DNA from: Acidimicrobiia bacterium
Lineage (GTDB): Bacteria; Actinomycetota; Acidimicrobiia; Actinomarinales; Actinomarinaceae
Direction of reading: 5' to 3'
DNA: 39,974 nt
Assembly (NCBI GenBank): GCA_028376655.1
Contig: JAONAZ010000001.1
Location: 104,784 to 144,757, forward strand
Part shown: one piece after another, positions 26,597 to 36,392 of the stretch
How the letters are laid out: each line of letters starts with the position of its first letter
Position numbering within the stretch: the stretch's first letter is position 1
Translations under genes and position numbers: made by a program
The notes under the pieces: generated by a model
The model's input: the letters and a program-made list of their open reading frames with translations, nothing else
The model's database searches: none
Told to the model about the DNA's origin: nothing

Positions 26597-27235
26597 ATGA
26601 AGTTTTTAAAAATCACACTCTTATTAATATTGATATCATGCACAGCAACATTAGAAACTGCTGAGGAAGAGATAACTATGAAAACCCAAAATGATGAATT
26701 GAATAATACTGAAAACCAAAAAGCATATTTTGCTGGTGGGTGTTTTTGGTGTATGGAGCCACCATTCGAAGCATTGGAAGGTGTTCTTGGTGCAACTTCT
26801 GGGTACATGGGTGGAACAATGGATAATCCGACTTATGAAGATGTTGTAACTGGCGAAACAGGACATGCTGAGGTTGTCGAAATATTGTATGATCCAAACG
26901 TTGTGTCTTATGAAGAATTACTTGAAGTGTTTTGGAGAAACATTGATCCAACTGCTTTAAATTATCAGTTTGCAGATGTAGGTTCTCAATATAGAACTGA
27001 AATTTTCACTGTAGGAGAAAATCAAATGCAGTTGGCAGAAACATCAAAGAAAGAATTGGGAGATTCAGGAAAGTTTGACAAACCAATTGTTACTGCAATC
27101 TCAGCTGCCCCGATGTTTTATATTGCTGAAGAATATCATCAAGATTTCTATAAAAAGCAGGCTATGCGTTATGAGATGTACGCAAAGGCAAGTGGACGAA
27201 AAGGGTATATTGAGGAAACTTGGGGTAATGACTAG
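26597..27235 (+). CDS. msrA: Peptide methionine sulfoxide reductase MsrA with lipoprotein-like signal
   Basis: AYFAGGCFWCMEPPFEALEGVLGATSGYMGG, TGHAEVVEI, YQFADVGSQYRTEIF, YHQDFY; N-terminus MKFLKITLLLILISCTAT has a lipobox-like LISC. Confidence 0.95.
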   Translation: MKFLKITLLLILISCTATLETAEEEITMKTQNDELNNTENQKAYFAGGCFWCMEPPFEALEGVLGATSGYMGGTMDNPTYEDVVTGETGHAEVVEILYDPNVVSYEELLEVFWRNIDPTALNYQFADVGSQYRTEIFTVGENQMQLAETSKKELGDSGKFDKPIVTAISAAPMFYIAEEYHQDFYKKQAMRYEMYAKASGRKGYIEETWGND

Positions 27236-28197
27236 TTACGAATAGTTTTATATAGCGTTTCTTTCCACTCACTACTATTAATCTCCCAAATAACATTTAT
27301 ATTTCTTTTTGTATGGCTCCAATGCTCGTCAATATGGGGATCGCTTTCACCAACATGTAGTTGATCAACGATTGTCATCCCTCTAGCTGGGCCATCAATT
27401 ACAACTTGTACATTGTGTCTTGAAGCTTTTGTAGTTACCTCTGGGTTTAGAGCTACTGCCATGGCTACTGGATCTGGTAATCCAAGACCAGGATCACCTA
27501 ACCAATTTTGACTTGAATCAAGAGCATGTTTGTTACAATCAATAGTGAAGTCTGCTTTTTCTGTCTTAAAACTATACGCTAAATCCATTTCCTCTTCTGT
27601 TAAATTTGCTTCGCCCCTACAAAGTTCCCAACCAACCATTGTTATGTCATGATGATTAGACTTAAAAACTATATCTGCTGCTTCGGGGTCACACCAAATG
27701 TTGTACTCAGCTGCTGGAGTAACGTTCCCAACTGTATTAGAAGCTCCCCCCATGATGACAATATTTTTTAATCTTAAAAAAGATTCTGGATATTTTTTTA
27801 TAAAGTTAGCTACATTAGTTAGTGGCCCTAAGGTAACTAATGTTACCTCGTCGAGATTTTGATTAATGTGATTATTTAAAACCTCAATAAAATCTTCGTC
27901 TGTTTCTTGAAGACTTGGTGCTGGGTAATTCATATTGCCCATTCCATCTGGCCCATGAAACCAATCAGCATGTTCTCTTTTTTTTACTAAAGGGGCGTCC
28001 GCTCCAACGTATACTGGTACATCTTTCTTACAAAGTTCAACTGTGTACCTTGCATTAATACTTCCTTGCTGAACTGACATATTTCCTGAAACAATACTGA
28101 TTCCCAACACTTCAACATCATCCCACTCAAGAGCCATTAATAATGCAACCGCGTCATCAGAAGCTGTATCAGTATCTATAAAATATTTATTTTTCAT
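27232..28197 (-). CDS. IunH-family nucleoside hydrolase
   Basis: FIDTDTASDDAVALLMAL; VTLGPLTNVANFIKKYP; IVIMGGAS...AAEYNIWCDPEAADIVF. Confidence 0.93.
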   Translation of the reverse strand: MKNKYFIDTDTASDDAVALLMALEWDDVEVLGISIVSGNMSVQQGSINARYTVELCKKDVPVYVGADAPLVKKREHADWFHGPDGMGNMNYPAPSLQETDEDFIEVLNNHINQNLDEVTLVTLGPLTNVANFIKKYPESFLRLKNIVIMGGASNTVGNVTPAAEYNIWCDPEAADIVFKSNHHDITMVGWELCRGEANLTEEEMDLAYSFKTEKADFTIDCNKHALDSSQNWLGDPGLGLPDPVAMAVALNPEVTTKASRHNVQVVIDGPARGMTIVDQLHVGESDPHIDEHWSHTKRNINVIWEINSSEWKETLYKTIRN

Positions 28198-28266
28198 ATG
28201 CTATTAAAGGATATCAAAAGTAAGTAAAACAATCTTTTAAATTGATAAGTAGTTTTAAATTATAGA

Positions 28267-29124
28267 TTACGAACTTTTTGCATATTTTAAATTTATAAAA
28301 TTTGCAAATATAATTAAACCCGCACCAATATAAATAAAAACATCACCTGGTTCTGAATAAAAAACTACTCCTATCAAAACTACAATCGGTAATCTTAGTA
28401 AGTCAATCGGCGCAACTACAGTTGGTTCTGCAAGAGAAAGAGCAGTAGTTATACAAAAGTGCGCACCTAACCCAGCAAAGCCAATTACTACTATCCAAGC
28501 AATATTTTCAGTAGTTGGTAAATCTAACTTGCCATCAATAAGTGATGCTACGAGTCCAAATACTAATTGAATAGTTGTTAAGAAAAATAGGATTGTGAGT
28601 GTTGATTCCGTGCTAGTGAGTCTTCTGGTGTAAATGTTTGTAAGAGCAAAAACTACTGCTGAAATTGCTGCAGCAACTATTCCTAAATTAATACTTTCAA
28701 TATCTGGCCTAACAGTTATTAGAACACCAACTAAACCGATAAGTACAGATAAAATTTTGTACTTATTTAATTTTTCATTCAGCATCAAAAATGAAAAAAG
28801 AACTATCCAAATTGGCATTGTAAATTCTAATGACGTAACCTCAGCAAGAGTTATAGAGGCCAATGCATATAACCAAAGATTTTGTCCTGTGAAGTGAGCA
28901 ATATTTCTTTTCATATGAGTTCGTATCTCTTTTAAATTTATTTCTTTAAGTAAGTTCTTCCTTATTAGAAAAAATAAAATAATAGATACACCTATTACAC
29001 TTCGAAAAAATAATATTTCAAAAGTATCTATCTGAAGTGAAATTTCTTTTCCTGCCACAGCCATGGAGGTAAGGCAAAAAACTCCTCCAACCATCCAAAG
29101 AGAGCCTCTGATATTATTTGTCAC
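28267..29124 (-). CDS. EamA/DMT-superfamily permease
   Basis: Multi-TM with duplicated EamA domain (MPIWIVLFSFLMLNEKLNKYKILSVLIGLVGVLI). Confidence 0.87.
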   Translation of the reverse strand: MTNNIRGSLWMVGGVFCLTSMAVAGKEISLQIDTFEILFFRSVIGVSIILFFLIRKNLLKEINLKEIRTHMKRNIAHFTGQNLWLYALASITLAEVTSLEFTMPIWIVLFSFLMLNEKLNKYKILSVLIGLVGVLITVRPDIESINLGIVAAAISAVVFALTNIYTRRLTSTESTLTILFFLTTIQLVFGLVASLIDGKLDLPTTENIAWIVVIGFAGLGAHFCITTALSLAEPTVVAPIDLLRLPIVVLIGVVFYSEPGDVFIYIGAGLIIFANFINLKYAKSS

Positions 29125-29127
29125 AAC

Positions 29128-29703
29128 CTAAAGAGTCCCACAATATTTTCTCAAAACCCCTTGGGGATAGTTGTCACTTACAACAAAATCTGGATCAGGT
29201 GTGAGTGTGTTTTGTGATTTTGAGGATAAAAGATCTCTGTATTCGTCTGAAGTTCTCCAATATTTAATGCTGTAATCTTGATTATCATCCCACCATTGAA
29301 CTTCATCTTGAATAGTCCAAATATTATTAATTGAAATTAAATGCTTTTCTAAAGCGGTGTTTGCATTCTTTGAATCTTGAAAATTATTATAGAAACCATC
29401 AATAACACTCTCTAAATCTAAATTTTTAATTTCATAGTTAGTAATAATACTATCTAAACCGTCAAGGCCGATTTTGTTTATCCTCAGAGCTTCGTTTACG
29501 TAATCTAACTTGGTTGCATCAATATACGAATAAGTTCTATAAATTTCACTTTCATATGCTTCAATTTGAATCTCATCAAATACTCTTTCAATTTCATCTG
29601 CTAACTGAATACAGTCATCTATCTTTTCTTCGGAAGAGGATTCGAGGTCTGAGCAGAATGCAAAAAGTAAAAAAACAACTAAATACTTTTTATTGCTCAT
29701 CAT
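29128..29703 (-). CDS. Putative lipoprotein of unknown function
   Basis: MSNKKYLVVFLLFAFCSDLESSSEE: short signal with lipobox-like LFAFC. Confidence 0.6.
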   Translation of the reverse strand: MMSNKKYLVVFLLFAFCSDLESSSEEKIDDCIQLADEIERVFDEIQIEAYESEIYRTYSYIDATKLDYVNEALRINKIGLDGLDSIITNYEIKNLDLESVIDGFYNNFQDSKNANTALEKHLISINNIWTIQDEVQWWDDNQDYSIKYWRTSDEYRDLLSSKSQNTLTPDPDFVVSDNYPQGVLRKYCGTL

Positions 29704-30868
29704 GCCACCCTCTATTAAAGGGTAGGAGGAAAATCGGAGTAATGGTGAAGACTAGGAATAGATTTTGAGCTGTATTTAATGAAAAGGTCTCAATAAAATA
29801 ACCTGTAACTGTAGATCCAATAGCAATGCCTGAACCAACTGAACTAGCCAACCAAGAAAAAGCTTCTGTTAACTTCCCACTTTCGGTGACATTTGAGACG
29901 TAGCTATTAGCGAGTAAAAATATAGGACCTATTCCTAGTCCACATAAGAAACCAGAAAAAATTATAAGATTTCTGGTATCAAAAAAATAAAATGTTGAAA
30001 CTGATAAAGCTAAAAATAAAAATACATAATTATAATTTTTTAAGCTGGTTGTGTTTTTAAAGTAATATCCATATAACAATGCACTTATAAGTGCCGTGGA
30101 ACCATTAACAAGATAATAAAAAGCAGTTAAATTTCTTATGTTTCCAATATCTTCTTTTGCAACAACAAATACTGAAATAGTGCTTAGGCAAGCACCAAGG
30201 AAAACTAATGAAACTAGGAGCACTGTCTTATTTTTTGAAAACCATACGGACGTATTTTTAGAGGCCATCTCTTTCAGGTTACCGATATCAATACTATTAA
30301 AAAACACAACTCCAATGGTCCCAGTAATGGAGCTTATTGCTGCAATATATAATGCAACTATTGGGTTTATATAATTTGATACGGTTGCAAATACCGATGG
30401 TCCTATTAAAAAGTTTAACTCATCAATAGAAGACTCTATAGCTTGTACTTTTTGATTATCTTCTTCTTTTGTTATCGCTTTCCAATTTCTACGTGTATAT
30501 GTGCCAATGTTTGGAACTGAGACACCGAGAAGTACTGAAAGAAAAATATACACAAATTTACTTTGAAAGTCGCCAAGTGTTATTAAGAGAGATGCTGTTG
30601 TAAATCCAGTTAATAAAATAGTTACAATTTTTTTTTGACCTAGCTTATCAACCAATCTTCCATTTATGGGTTGAATTAAAGCATTTGAAATACTAAAACT
30701 TGCTGCCATTGCCCCACCTATTGCATAAGAGCCAGTTTTATAATTTCCGAATATAACCATTCCGACTTGTAGCATTGAGTAGGGAGCTCTCCCTAGTGCG
30801 CCAAAAAATATTAAATTCTTTGCTCCATTAAGACTTACTAATTTTTTATAAGTTGCTTCAGCAGTCAT
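29690..30868 (-). CDS. Major facilitator superfamily transporter
   Basis: 12-TM-like hydrophobicity; INGRLVDKLGQKKIV motif-A-like loop. Confidence 0.83.
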   Translation of the reverse strand: MTAEATYKKLVSLNGAKNLIFFGALGRAPYSMLQVGMVIFGNYKTGSYAIGGAMAASFSISNALIQPINGRLVDKLGQKKIVTILLTGFTTASLLITLGDFQSKFVYIFLSVLLGVSVPNIGTYTRRNWKAITKEEDNQKVQAIESSIDELNFLIGPSVFATVSNYINPIVALYIAAISSITGTIGVVFFNSIDIGNLKEMASKNTSVWFSKNKTVLLVSLVFLGACLSTISVFVVAKEDIGNIRNLTAFYYLVNGSTALISALLYGYYFKNTTSLKNYNYVFLFLALSVSTFYFFDTRNLIIFSGFLCGLGIGPIFLLANSYVSNVTESGKLTEAFSWLASSVGSGIAIGSTVTGYFIETFSLNTAQNLFLVFTITPIFLLPFNRGWHDEQ

Positions 30869-30913
30869 TACTACATTGTTGTAGATAAATAAATATACCT
30901 GCCAAAAAGTTAA

Positions 30914-31900
30914 TTAACTTAATAAATCCATGAGCATGTTCATAAATTTTTTATTGCTAGATTTAGTAACTACCCGAGTATTCTTGTTTTTATTTTCAAC
31001 ATTAAAATAATCGACTATTGTCTGACCTCTTGTAATCCCATCTCTTGTGTCAATTATCACATGGAGGTCTTGTGACTCTTCAATTATGGAATTATCCAAA
31101 GCAATTGCCATAGTTATTGGGTCGGGTAAGTCAAAACCGTAAAAGTCATACCATTCTTTTGTTAGGTTTATTAGAACTTTTTGAATATCAACAGAAAAAT
31201 CAGCCAACTTTGAATTTAAAGCTCTTAGTTTTTTAATCTCATCTTCCTTAAGCATTGCGTACTTGTAAGAGTTATCCCAACCAACCATCGTAATTTTTAA
31301 TCCTGAATCGAAGACTCGTTTTGCCGCTTCAGGATCAACCCAAATATTAAATTCTGCAGCAGCCGAAACATTTCCCGTTCCATCAGATGTGCCGCCCATA
31401 ACATAGCAGTGTTTAATTTTTGTTGATATTGAAGGATCTTTTTCTAATGCTAAAGCTATGTTTGTCAATGGACCCAATGTAACAAGGGTTATTTCATCAG
31501 GATTCTTATTAATTGTTTCTACCAAGAAATCTATTGCATTCTTTTCTTCATATTCTGAAAATTTTGATGTAATGCCAATATCGCCCATTCCATCAATACC
31601 ATGTACCGACTGAGCACTTGCTGACACTGGACTTAAAGACTTAACATGCTCCGTGAAATCTGAAAGACTGTGAATCTCAATGTAATCACGTACCAATGGT
31701 TTATGCGCACCAGCATAAACTTTAATGTTTTGTTCTGTAGCTTCAATTGTTGAGAGAGTATTAATTATTCCTTGTTGAAGGGGGACGTTTCCCGAAACAA
31801 CCGTTATCCCTAAAACATCGACTTGTGGGTCTTGTAGAGCAAGTAAAATTGCGACAGCATCATCTGAACCCGTATCTGCATCAATAATAAATTTTTTCAT
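30914..31900 (-). CDS. IunH-family nucleoside hydrolase (second paralogue)
   Basis: FIIDADTGSDDAVAILLAL; HGIDGMGDIG; VTLGPLTNIALALEKDP; AAEFNIWVDPEAAKRVF. Confidence 0.94.
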   Translation of the reverse strand: MKKFIIDADTGSDDAVAILLALQDPQVDVLGITVVSGNVPLQQGIINTLSTIEATEQNIKVYAGAHKPLVRDYIEIHSLSDFTEHVKSLSPVSASAQSVHGIDGMGDIGITSKFSEYEEKNAIDFLVETINKNPDEITLVTLGPLTNIALALEKDPSISTKIKHCYVMGGTSDGTGNVSAAAEFNIWVDPEAAKRVFDSGLKITMVGWDNSYKYAMLKEDEIKKLRALNSKLADFSVDIQKVLINLTKEWYDFYGFDLPDPITMAIALDNSIIEESQDLHVIIDTRDGITRGQTIVDYFNVENKNKNTRVVTKSSNKKFMNMLMDLLS

Positions 31901-32884
31901 TTAATACATAGTGGTAATTGTTAAATGGTGCGGTCTGTGTGTAGAGTGATACTGCTTCCAAAGTCTGTAGTCAAGTTGAGGAATGATTATAGATTTTTCA
32001 ACAGGTCTTCTCTTATTAATCTCCTCAGTAAGTTTTGCAGTTACATACAAACTTGTTGCCCTAATCTCAATCTCTTCAAGAGAGTTTTTAGCTAGAAGTA
32101 TTCCATTCATAATTTTACTTTCTAACTCATCACCATATTTAACAATTTTCATGACCTCTAAAGCGACTGGCACAATGTAATCTGCAAATGCACTCATCGA
32201 TTCCATGTCTTCAATAAAAAATTCTTCACTCCCTGCGAGTTCTGCGTGCATTCCCCAAAAAGCAAGTTGTGCAAGCTTATAAAAATGTATATCATTTTTT
32301 TCATTATGTCTAGATGTATCATCAAATCTTGGAAATTCTGTGATTAGCCTCTCAATAAGACCTTCTCCGTTGTGATAAAGTTTTTCAGGACCAGCATTAA
32401 TAAAATTCATCCAATCGCCTTCATAGTCATCTGAAAGCTTCGTCCCAACATCTAATAATATCTCTAACCTCTCTGCCATCATTGGCATCTCTATGTTTCC
32501 AGTAAATATTTTTTTAAGCTGCTTGTCATCTAAGCTAGTTAATATATTCCCATCGTATAGCTTTATCCCTGAGGAAATTGCTTCTTGAATTTGAGTAAAC
32601 ATAGCCTCACTATCTGAAAGCTCTTTACCTTCGCGTACTATTTCGTACTTAATACCACTTTCAAAATCAGTAAAAGCAAAATTAAGTGTATTAATTAACA
32701 TTGTTGTTCTTATGTACTCCTCCGGATTATTTTTAGAAATATTCTGTTCTGGAGGTGGGAATTCTTCATACGCAATCCAATCAGCAACATTTATAATTTC
32801 ATGTTCGTTAAGTCTTATATTTTGAAGATTGTCAATAACTGGGTCTAGTGATTTAAGCACTTTAGAATCCCAATTAATATCCAT
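31901..32884 (-). CDS. DUF2419/Qng1-type queuosine salvage protein (queuosine 5'-phosphate N-glycosidase family)
   Basis: Family pattern by eye: LINTLNFAFTDFESG; PMMAERLEILLDVG; EFPRFDDTSRHNEKNDIHFYKLAQL; MSAFADYIVPVALEVMKIVKYGDELESKI; EIEIRATSLYV; DYRLWKQYHSTHRPHHLTITTMY. Confidence 0.85.
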   Translation of the reverse strand: MDINWDSKVLKSLDPVIDNLQNIRLNEHEIINVADWIAYEEFPPPEQNISKNNPEEYIRTTMLINTLNFAFTDFESGIKYEIVREGKELSDSEAMFTQIQEAISSGIKLYDGNILTSLDDKQLKKIFTGNIEMPMMAERLEILLDVGTKLSDDYEGDWMNFINAGPEKLYHNGEGLIERLITEFPRFDDTSRHNEKNDIHFYKLAQLAFWGMHAELAGSEEFFIEDMESMSAFADYIVPVALEVMKIVKYGDELESKIMNGILLAKNSLEEIEIRATSLYVTAKLTEEINKRRPVEKSIIIPQLDYRLWKQYHSTHRPHHLTITTMY

Positions 32885-32933
32885 AGGTAAAATGATACTA
32901 GCGAAAAATAGTCATGAAAGATATACTTTCAAC

Positions 32934-33800
32934 ATGAAATCAAAAATTTGTGTTATTGGTAGTTCTAATATTGATCAAATAGCTTATACACAAAATATTC
33001 CTGCCGATGGTGAAACCCTATTTGGAGATTCATTCCAAATGGGTTTTGGTGGAAAAGGAGCTAACCAAGCTGTTATGGCTGGATTACTTGGGGCAGATGT
33101 ATATATGATTACATGTTTAGGTGATGATGTTTATAAAGAAATGACAGTAACTAACTACCAAACAAATAATGTGAATACTGATCATATACAAATGGTACAA
33201 GGGTCCAGTGGTGTTGCTCCTATTTGGGTTGATTCCACTGGACAAAATAGAATAATTGTTATACCTGGAGCAAATAATAAAATAGATGCACAGAAAGCCA
33301 TTTCTTCAATGGAGGACATTGGAGATATCTCAGTTTTAGTTGGACAATGTGAAATCCCAATGGAGGTCAATAATGAAGTATTTCAATTTGCAAAAAATAA
33401 TTCAATAACAACAATTTTTAATCCTGCACCAGCTAGAAGTCTTGAAAAAGAATTTTTAGATCACGTCAGCTGGTTAATCCCGAATGAAAATGAGTTTCAA
33501 GTTATAAGTGGTATGGAACCAAATAATGAAAACTTTTTAAAATTTAAGAAAAATATTCCATGTAATTTAATAGTCACTCTTGGCGAAAAGGGAGCAGTTC
33601 TAGTTGAAGAAAGTGAAATTCATTATTTTGAGGCTCCAACTGTAGAGGCAGTCGACACCACTGGAGCTGGTGACTCATTTATAGGAACCTTTGCATACGA
33701 ATTATCGTTATCTAATACTCCACAGGAGTCTATAAAAATGGCGGTATCAAAAGCTAGTCAGTCAGTGACAAAAAAAGGTACTCAATCTTCTTATAGTTGA
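32934..33800 (+). CDS. rbsK: PfkB-family sugar/nucleoside kinase (ribokinase-like)
   Basis: KICVIGSSNIDQIAYTQNIPADGETLFGDSFQMGFGGKGANQAVMAGLLGA; NPAPAR; VDTTGAGDSFIGTFAYEL. Start moved to ATG 32934. Confidence 0.92.
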   Translation: MKSKICVIGSSNIDQIAYTQNIPADGETLFGDSFQMGFGGKGANQAVMAGLLGADVYMITCLGDDVYKEMTVTNYQTNNVNTDHIQMVQGSSGVAPIWVDSTGQNRIIVIPGANNKIDAQKAISSMEDIGDISVLVGQCEIPMEVNNEVFQFAKNNSITTIFNPAPARSLEKEFLDHVSWLIPNENEFQVISGMEPNNENFLKFKKNIPCNLIVTLGEKGAVLVEESEIHYFEAPTVEAVDTTGAGDSFIGTFAYELSLSNTPQESIKMAVSKASQSVTKKGTQSSYS

Positions 33801-33818
33801 TCTATGCAGCAATAACTT

Positions 33819-34589
33819 TTACTGGTCTATGGTTAAGCTTGATTCCAAAATAATATTTGTTGCGTTACTAACTGCATCCAAATATGTCTCTTTGTTTAAA
33901 GCTTCTTTTCTTGATTGGTCACCATAGATTACAAGTAGTGCTCCAGTTCTTACACGTCTGTAGTTTCCAACAACAAATAGGGCTGAAACTTCCATTTCCG
34001 AACATAGTACTCCACCCCGAACCCAGGCTTCCCATTTTTGATTTAGGTCATATGAAACTGGCTTGGAGTCAGGGTCGTGTTGCCCATAGAAGGAGTCTTT
34101 TGTTTGGACAACTCCGATATGGTATGTACTTCCTTTTTCTTTTGCAGCTTGTTCCAATGCAAAAATCATATCAGCTGAACCAACGGCTGGATATTCGATG
34201 GGCATGTATTCTAAAGACGTACCCTCTTGTCTAACAGCACCATTAGCTATTACTAAATCTCCTACTCTTGTGTGTTCTTGCATAGCTCCGGAAGTTCCAA
34301 GTCTTATCATTGTTTTTACACCAATGTTTGCTAATTCTTCTACACCTATTGCTGTGGAGGGGCAACCCATTCCAGTTGACATCACGCTTACTGGTCTTCC
34401 TTTATAGGTTCCTGTGTATGTTTTGTACTCTCTATTAAAAGCAACTTCTCTTGCCTCGTCAAAATGTCCCGCAATAAACTCAACCCTTCCTGGGTCTCCT
34501 GGCAAAATTACAAAATCAGCAACATCATCAGGTTCTAATCCAATATGGTATTGTTTTTGTCCGTCTAGCATAGATTTTTTTTCTGTCAT
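33819..34589 (-). CDS. udp: Uridine phosphorylase / purine-nucleoside phosphorylase family
   Basis: FVILPGDPGRVEFIAGHFDEAREVAFNREYKTYTGTYKGRPVSVMSTGMGCPSTAIGVEEL; CSEMEVSALFVVG; DQSRKEA. Confidence 0.94.
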   Translation of the reverse strand: MTEKKSMLDGQKQYHIGLEPDDVADFVILPGDPGRVEFIAGHFDEAREVAFNREYKTYTGTYKGRPVSVMSTGMGCPSTAIGVEELANIGVKTMIRLGTSGAMQEHTRVGDLVIANGAVRQEGTSLEYMPIEYPAVGSADMIFALEQAAKEKGSTYHIGVVQTKDSFYGQHDPDSKPVSYDLNQKWEAWVRGGVLCSEMEVSALFVVGNYRRVRTGALLVIYGDQSRKEALNKETYLDAVSNATNIILESSLTIDQ

Positions 34590-34679
34590 GATTGAAATAA
34601 TATCAAATGATTAATAAAAGGTCACTAAAATTTTTTGGAAATTTGTAGAAATCACTGTTAAAAGTTATAGTTTAATGAT

Positions 34680-35879
34680 ATGAATATTCCTGAAATTAAA
34701 TTCCCAAATTTAGATCCTCAGTTTATTGAAAACCCTTATCCGCATCTAAAAACTTTAAGGGAGTCATCCCCATTACACAGAGATATAAATAGTGATTTGG
34801 TTCTTGTTACAAGATTTGAGGGTGTAAAAGGCGTACAAACAAGTAAATCTTTTTCTTCATCTGAACCAGAAGACTTACATACTTTTAAAAAAACAAGTGA
34901 AAGCGGAGAAAATTATCCCTATTTTTGGAAAACAGAGGAATTCTCACTTTTAAATCTTGAAGGTGAGCTCCATGGAGATTTAAGAGGATTAGTTGCAAAG
35001 GCTTTCTCAACAAGACAAGTTCAAGAACTTAGACCATTTATGGAAGAAAAATCCACTGCGCTCTTAAGCAATTTACAAGGAAGTAGTTTTGATTTATTAG
35101 CAGACTACGCTCAACCATATTCAGTTTCAGTAATTGGTAAATTATTAGGAGTTCCTGAAGAACAGTATGAAAATTTCCTAGATTGGTCTAACAAAATAGT
35201 AAAGATGTACGATCTTGAAGTTTCAAATGAAAGCTCTAAAGAAGCTGAAATCGCTGCTAAAGATTTTTATTACTATATAAGTGAATTGATTGATCAAAAA
35301 GTCAAAAATCCTGATGATGACATGATTTCAAGACTTTCACAAGTGACAGAAAATAATCAAAAACTTACAAAAGATCAAATTATCTGTACTGTCATCCTTC
35401 TTTTGAACGCAGGACATGAAGCAACTGTAAATACAATTGGAAATTCTATTGTTGCATTGAGGAAAAATAATATTGATACTAAAGATCTTGATAAAAGATA
35501 CGAAATGAAAAAGATTATTGAAGAGCTAATACGTTGGGATAGTCCTCTTCAATTCTTTCAAAGATGGGTTTTAGAAGATACAGATTTAGGTGGCTTCGAA
35601 TTAAAAAAGAATTCAAAAATTGCAATCTTATTAGGATCTGCAAACCGAGATGAGTTAGCTTTTAAAAATGGTGAAGAAATTAACTTTGAAAGAGATAACT
35701 TGAGTCATACTAGCTTTGGAGGAGGTGTCCACTTCTGTCTCGGAGCGCACTTAGCAAGACTTGAATTAGAAGTTTCCTTCACAAGTCTTTTTAAGAACCA
35801 AATAGATTTAGTTCAAGAGCCAGTTAGAACAGGTGCCTTTGGAATCAGAGGTTATAAAGAAATTGTCGTTTCTACTTAA
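34680..35879 (+). CDS. Cytochrome P450
   Basis: I-helix LLLNAGHEATVNTIGN; ELIRWDSPLQFFQRWVLEDTDLGG; heme-binding FGGGVHFCLGAHLARLELE. Confidence 0.96.
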   Translation: MNIPEIKFPNLDPQFIENPYPHLKTLRESSPLHRDINSDLVLVTRFEGVKGVQTSKSFSSSEPEDLHTFKKTSESGENYPYFWKTEEFSLLNLEGELHGDLRGLVAKAFSTRQVQELRPFMEEKSTALLSNLQGSSFDLLADYAQPYSVSVIGKLLGVPEEQYENFLDWSNKIVKMYDLEVSNESSKEAEIAAKDFYYYISELIDQKVKNPDDDMISRLSQVTENNQKLTKDQIICTVILLLNAGHEATVNTIGNSIVALRKNNIDTKDLDKRYEMKKIIEELIRWDSPLQFFQRWVLEDTDLGGFELKKNSKIAILLGSANRDELAFKNGEEINFERDNLSHTSFGGGVHFCLGAHLARLELEVSFTSLFKNQIDLVQEPVRTGAFGIRGYKEIVVST

Positions 35880-36301
35880 GAATCTATTGTCTTAATTACC
35901 CCTAAGAGATCACCAATATTGTTTATAGTTGAACTAAACATTCCAGCTGTAAATAAATTGCGGTACCTTCGTTCCTCAGCGGTAATAGCGATTACAGGTT
36001 TATTATTTGCATACATATATCCAATTTCTGATGCTGTTCCTGAATCTATATCTTGACCAGTCACTAATGCAACAACTAAATCTGATTCATTCAATGCTTT
36101 GATATCAGTTTGAAAGATAATATCTTTTGTGGATTGAGACATATCGTTACCTTTTAACTCGTCTGGATCAATACCTGTCTGATCTCTATGTGGCAGGAAA
36201 CAATCATATCCCGCTTCTTCTAAAACTGCTGCTATGTCTTCAAGATATTTTTTTTCATGTACGTTAAATAGTGGTCCTGCGATGTATATTTTCTTAATCA
36301 T
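35876..36301 (-). CDS. Nucleoside 2-deoxyribosyltransferase family protein
   Basis: IYIAGPLFNVHEKKYLEDIAAVLEEAGYDCFLPHRD; DIKALNESDLVVALVTGQDIDSGTASEIGYMYANNKPVIAI. Start placed at ATG 36301. Confidence 0.9.
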   Translation of the reverse strand: MIKKIYIAGPLFNVHEKKYLEDIAAVLEEAGYDCFLPHRDQTGIDPDELKGNDMSQSTKDIIFQTDIKALNESDLVVALVTGQDIDSGTASEIGYMYANNKPVIAITAEERRYRNLFTAGMFSSTINNIGDLLGVIKTIDS

Positions 36302-36392
36302 ATTATTTAAACTAAAAGCTTTTCGCTGAATCAACAAGTTAAAAAAGTAGTATTTTTCTACCAATTATCTCAATAAGTCTTAAACTCTTTTT

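Noticed and set aside
26593-26951. Three minus-strand ORFs over the 5' part of msrA
   Set aside because: All mutually overlapping and antisense to a clear MsrA.
26597-27235. MsrA as a selenoprotein given selA/selB in the window
   Set aside because: The active-site codon encodes Cys (GCFWC); no in-frame TGA.
32829-32933. Upstream start for the PfkB kinase as given in the ORF track
   Set aside because: The first 35 residues overlap the divergent Qng1-like gene and do not match the PfkB N-terminus; ATG 32934 fits MKSKICVIGSSNID.
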